Of a stretch of 7,091 nucleotides of DNA, positions 5,626-7,091 are shown one piece after another. Numbering within the stretch: the stretch's first letter is position 1; the number at the start of each line of letters is the position of its first letter. A program made the position numbers and the translations under genes. Location of the stretch: positions 1 to 7,091 of the forward strand of contig PLZT01000564.1 of assembly GCA_003152255.1 (NCBI GenBank). Direction: 5' to 3'. Source of the DNA: Methylocystaceae bacterium (GTDB lineage Bacteria > Pseudomonadota > Alphaproteobacteria > Rhizobiales > Beijerinckiaceae). Below the pieces are notes generated by a model that saw only the letters and a program-made list of their open reading frames with translations, did no database searches and was not told the DNA's origin.

Positions 5626-6129
5626 TCACGCATCGCCGAAAACGTCGGGAAACAGAGCCGAGGCGCCATCCATTGCGCCGGTTTCGCGATAGGCCATGGG
5701 CTCCCCTTTGGAATCCAACAGCTTGCCGTCGATCACCTTTCCCAGCACGAGCACGTGGTCGCCGGCCGGGTGTTCGCTGACCAGCTGGCATTCGAACCAG
5801 GCCAGAGCCTCACGCAGCAAGGGCGCCCCGGTGCGGCCCGTCGTCCACTCCGTCAAAGCCAATTTGTCGGCGCGCGCCGGCCCACCAAAGTGGGCGGCCA
5901 ACTCCAACTGGCCCTTCTTCAGCACGTTGACGCTGAACGCCTGGTCCCGCTTCAGCAGACCATAAGATGAATGTTGCGGATTGATGCTCAAGGCCAGCAG
6001 CAAGGGATCGAAAGACACTTGCATCACCCAGGCGGCGGTGAAAGCATTGCGCGCCTCCGCGTGGGCCACGCCCACAACGTAAACGCCTTGCGTCAACCGT
6101 TGAAACAAGGCTGCGATGGAATCGCTCAT
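5626..6129 (-). CDS. Flavin reductase family protein (FMN-binding split barrel)
   Basis: The 167-residue protein fits the flavin reductase-like domain family (PF01613), whose members bind FMN or FAD and often reduce it with NAD(P)H for a partner monooxygenase. The domain order is LTQGVYVVGVAHAEARNAFTAAWVMQVSFDPLLLALSI (12-49), with the flavin-binding TAAWVMQVSFDP segment, then HSSYGLLKRDQAFSVNVL (53-70), AAHFGG (78-83), GAPLLREALAWFECQL (101-116) and the hallmark GDHVLVLGKV (123-132). No membrane segment is seen. ATG at 6127-6129 is chosen because AGGAG (6134-6138) lies just upstream; an ATG 14 codons earlier would place that site inside the gene. A promoter candidate lies at 6157-6185. No monooxygenase partner is present in the window, so the substrate system is unknown; it may also be a flavin-binding protein without reductase activity. 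Confidence 0.88.
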   Translation of the reverse strand: MSDSIAALFQRLTQGVYVVGVAHAEARNAFTAAWVMQVSFDPLLLALSINPQHSSYGLLKRDQAFSVNVLKKGQLELAAHFGGPARADKLALTEWTTGRTGAPLLREALAWFECQLVSEHPAGDHVLVLGKVIDGKLLDSKGEPMAYRETGAMDGASALFPDVFGDA

Positions 6130-6156
6130 GTCTCTCCTCTCTCTCGGCAAGGGATT

Positions 6157-6185
6157 TCTATACCCTGGCAACCAAACGATGGAAA
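6157..6185 (-). promoter_or_regulatory. Candidate promoter of the flavin reductase gene
   Basis: On the minus strand TTTCCA (6185-6180) and TATAGA (6162-6157) are separated by 17 bases, each matching the sigma-70 consensus at four of six positions. The expected transcription start is about 20 bases before the ATG at 6129, which leaves room for the AGGAG site. No other promoter for this gene is visible. Confidence 0.4.
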
Positions 6186-6226
6186 CGGCCCGCGCATCGT
6201 CGACGAATGTCGCAATGATGAGTTCC

Positions 6227-6304
6227 GGGACAGCGCCGGCAGCATGATTGATGAACGCTGATCAAGGGACAGCGCCGGCAGCATGATTGATGAACGCTGA
6301 TCAA
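6227..6304. repeat. Two perfect 39-bp tandem copies with internal inverted repeat
   Basis: Positions 6227-6265 and 6266-6304 are identical over all 39 bases; a GGG at 6305-6307 starts a third copy that ends at once. Each unit begins GGGACAGCGCCGGC and ends with an 18-base segment whose outer arms TTGAT and ATCAA are inverted copies (6248-6265 and 6287-6304). Perfect identity implies a recent duplication or selection. The repeats lie about 100-175 bases upstream of the flavin reductase start and directly before the integrase remnant. They might be protein-binding sites of the element that once stood here, or simple replication slippage. Confidence 0.9.
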
Positions 6305-6377
6305 GGGCATCGCGGCGGTTTACAACAGATACAGATATGACGGCGAGAAATGCTCTGAGTCTGAGAGCCTGACCTGA
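6303..6377 (+). pseudogene. C-terminal scrap of a phage-type tyrosine integrase
   Basis: In one frame the sequence reads KGIAAVYNRYRYDGEK (6303-6350), which resembles the end of P4-like tyrosine recombinases, where a GVAxVYNRxxYxxEKRxAL block follows the conserved histidine. In that family the first tyrosine of this block is, as I recall, the DNA-cleaving nucleophile. After GEK the resemblance stops and CSESESLT and a TGA follow, consistent with the IS element beginning here. Upstream, this frame is closed by two TGA codons at 6288-6293, and I see no other integrase motif on either side of the repeats. Only about 16 codons support the call, so chance resemblance is possible. If real, it marks the edge of an integrative element or phage-like island that has been almost completely lost. 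Confidence 0.45.
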
Positions 6378-7091
6378 AATTGGTTGACCGGCCTAGCGGT
6401 GCCTGATTCCCTGGGTTTGCAATAACTTGGGGAGATTCGCGATGCCATGGAACGAGGCCGATCGAGCGAAGTATGAGGTCATTCGGGATCGTTATTCAAC
6501 CGATATGTCGGATGCGGAGTTCGAATTGATTTTGCCGCTGCTTCCGGCGCCGAAGAAACTCGGACGCAAGCCAACCGACTTTCGCGTCATCCTGAACGCT
6601 GTGTTCTACATGATCCGGGTTGGCTGTCCGTGGCGGCTATTGCCGAAGGATTTTCCGCCGTTCACGACCGTTCAAAACAGATTTTACGCTTGGCGGGACA
6701 GCGGACTATGGCCGCAAATCATCGGCGTGCTCGTGATGGCCGCGCGTGAGGCCGAGGGCCGCGAGCCCGCGCCGACGGCCGTCGTTGTCGATAGTCAGTC
6801 CGTCAAGACGACGGAAGCCGGCGGGCCGCGCGGCTTCGACGCCGGCAAGAAAATCAAGGGCCGCAAACGACATGTCGCCGTCGATACGCTCGGCCTGCCG
6901 ATAGAATGTCAGGTCACCGCCGCCAGCGTTCAGGATCGCGACGCCCTCGCGCCGCTGCTCGGCGCGGTGCATCGCAAAAGCCCGTGGGTGACTATGTCCT
7001 TTGTCGATGGCGGCTATCAGGGCGACGAGGCGCAACGGGCCGCTTTCGAGGCGAGCCGCATTTCCATCACGGTCGTCAAACGCACGGACAA
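6351..7091 (+). mobile_element. IS5-family insertion sequence, left part; right end outside the window
   Basis: The element is defined by its transposase gene at 6442. The left end must lie between the last integrase-like codon (6350) and the ribosome binding site at 6429. The tract GAGAGCCTGACCTG (6363-6376) is a candidate terminal inverted repeat, but without the right end it cannot be confirmed. Two tandem TCTGAG hexamers (6354-6365) lie at the likely boundary. The start coordinate given is approximate. Confidence 0.6.
6442..7091 (+). CDS. IS5-family (IS427-like) transposase, partial at the 3' end
   Basis: The frame is open from ATG 6442 to the window end, giving 216 residues without a stop. 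A strong GGGGAG (6429-6434) lies seven bases upstream. The N-terminal part has the family layout: MSDAEFELILPLLP (22-35), GRKPTDFRVILNAVFYMIRVGCPWRLLPKDFPPFTTVQNRFYAWRDSGLW (41-90). The DDE nuclease domain follows, with the first aspartate in VVVDSQSVKTTE (D117) and the second in SFVDGGYQGD (D189); GRKRHVAVDTLGLP (140-153) is typical. The third catalytic residue, a glutamate expected further on, lies outside the window. The protein cuts and joins the element's ends in transposition. The portion seen has no frameshift, so it may still be active. The IS427-type subgroup is a judgement from the motifs. Confidence 0.93.
   Translation, partial: MPWNEADRAKYEVIRDRYSTDMSDAEFELILPLLPAPKKLGRKPTDFRVILNAVFYMIRVGCPWRLLPKDFPPFTTVQNRFYAWRDSGLWPQIIGVLVMAAREAEGREPAPTAVVVDSQSVKTTEAGGPRGFDAGKKIKGRKRHVAVDTLGLPIECQVTAASVQDRDALAPLLGAVHRKSPWVTMSFVDGGYQGDEAQRAAFEASRISITVVKRTD

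Noticed and set aside
5596..5970. Plus-strand open frames of 89-124 codons opposite the flavin reductase
   Set aside because: They are shadows of the flavin reductase gene, which has clear family motifs on the minus strand.
6706..7035. A 109-codon minus-strand open frame inside the IS element
   Set aside because: It is antisense to the DDE transposase domain, a common artefact; no motif is visible.
1..7091. CRISPR arrays, tRNA or rRNA genes, toxin-antitoxin pair or complete defence operon
   Set aside because: No regularly spaced repeats, cloverleaf or rRNA-like tract was seen, and the only DNA-binding small protein has no visible toxin partner. The single tandem repeat has two units without spacers.

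Overview
The window is GC-rich, with gene families typical of Alphaproteobacteria and in particular Hyphomicrobiales (Rhizobiales): DUF6634, DUF6880, a bacterial DUF763 protein, a CopG/ParG-like ribbon-helix-helix protein and an IS5-type transposase. The order is inferred from family memory, not from a search. The region looks like an accessory or boundary segment in which intact genes sit among several decayed ones.

Left part (1-2010). A small ribbon-helix-helix gene reads leftward (63-269). About 660 bases without a convincing gene follow; they hold a TTGACA-type promoter candidate, a possible 32-codon peptide and several competing inverted repeats. Next comes a two-gene rightward unit: a DUF6634-like protein (937-1278) overlapping by ATGA with the N-terminal part of a larger protein that I take for an alphaproteobacterial AAA-family ATPase of mobile elements. 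That second gene is dead: it has a frameshift at a run of eight C, a TAG just behind it, and it stops near 1990-2010 before any Walker motif.

Middle part (1990-6129). At that point the ATPase remnant meets, tail to tail, a radical SAM gene that has also lost its 3' half and carries its own frameshift at a GGGG run. The rest of the middle reads leftward: flavin reductase (5626-6129), DUF6880 (4153-5589), a 343-base gap, DUF763 (2532-3809), a 172-base gap, and then the broken radical SAM gene. Flavin reductase and DUF6880 are 36 bases apart and may share a transcript. No shared pathway is evident.

Right part (6130-7091). Behind the flavin reductase promoter lie two perfect 39-bp tandem copies, each ending in an 18-bp inverted repeat, then about 16 codons resembling the extreme C-terminus of a phage-type tyrosine integrase. 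Directly after these begins an IS5-family element whose transposase runs off the window. The integrase scrap, the IS and the truncated ATPase together suggest an eroded integrative element.

I did not find a clear complete new system. The best candidate for undescribed biology is the leader of the DUF6634 gene, where two mutually exclusive hairpins compete and one of them, a GGAA tetraloop hairpin, covers the ribosome binding site.
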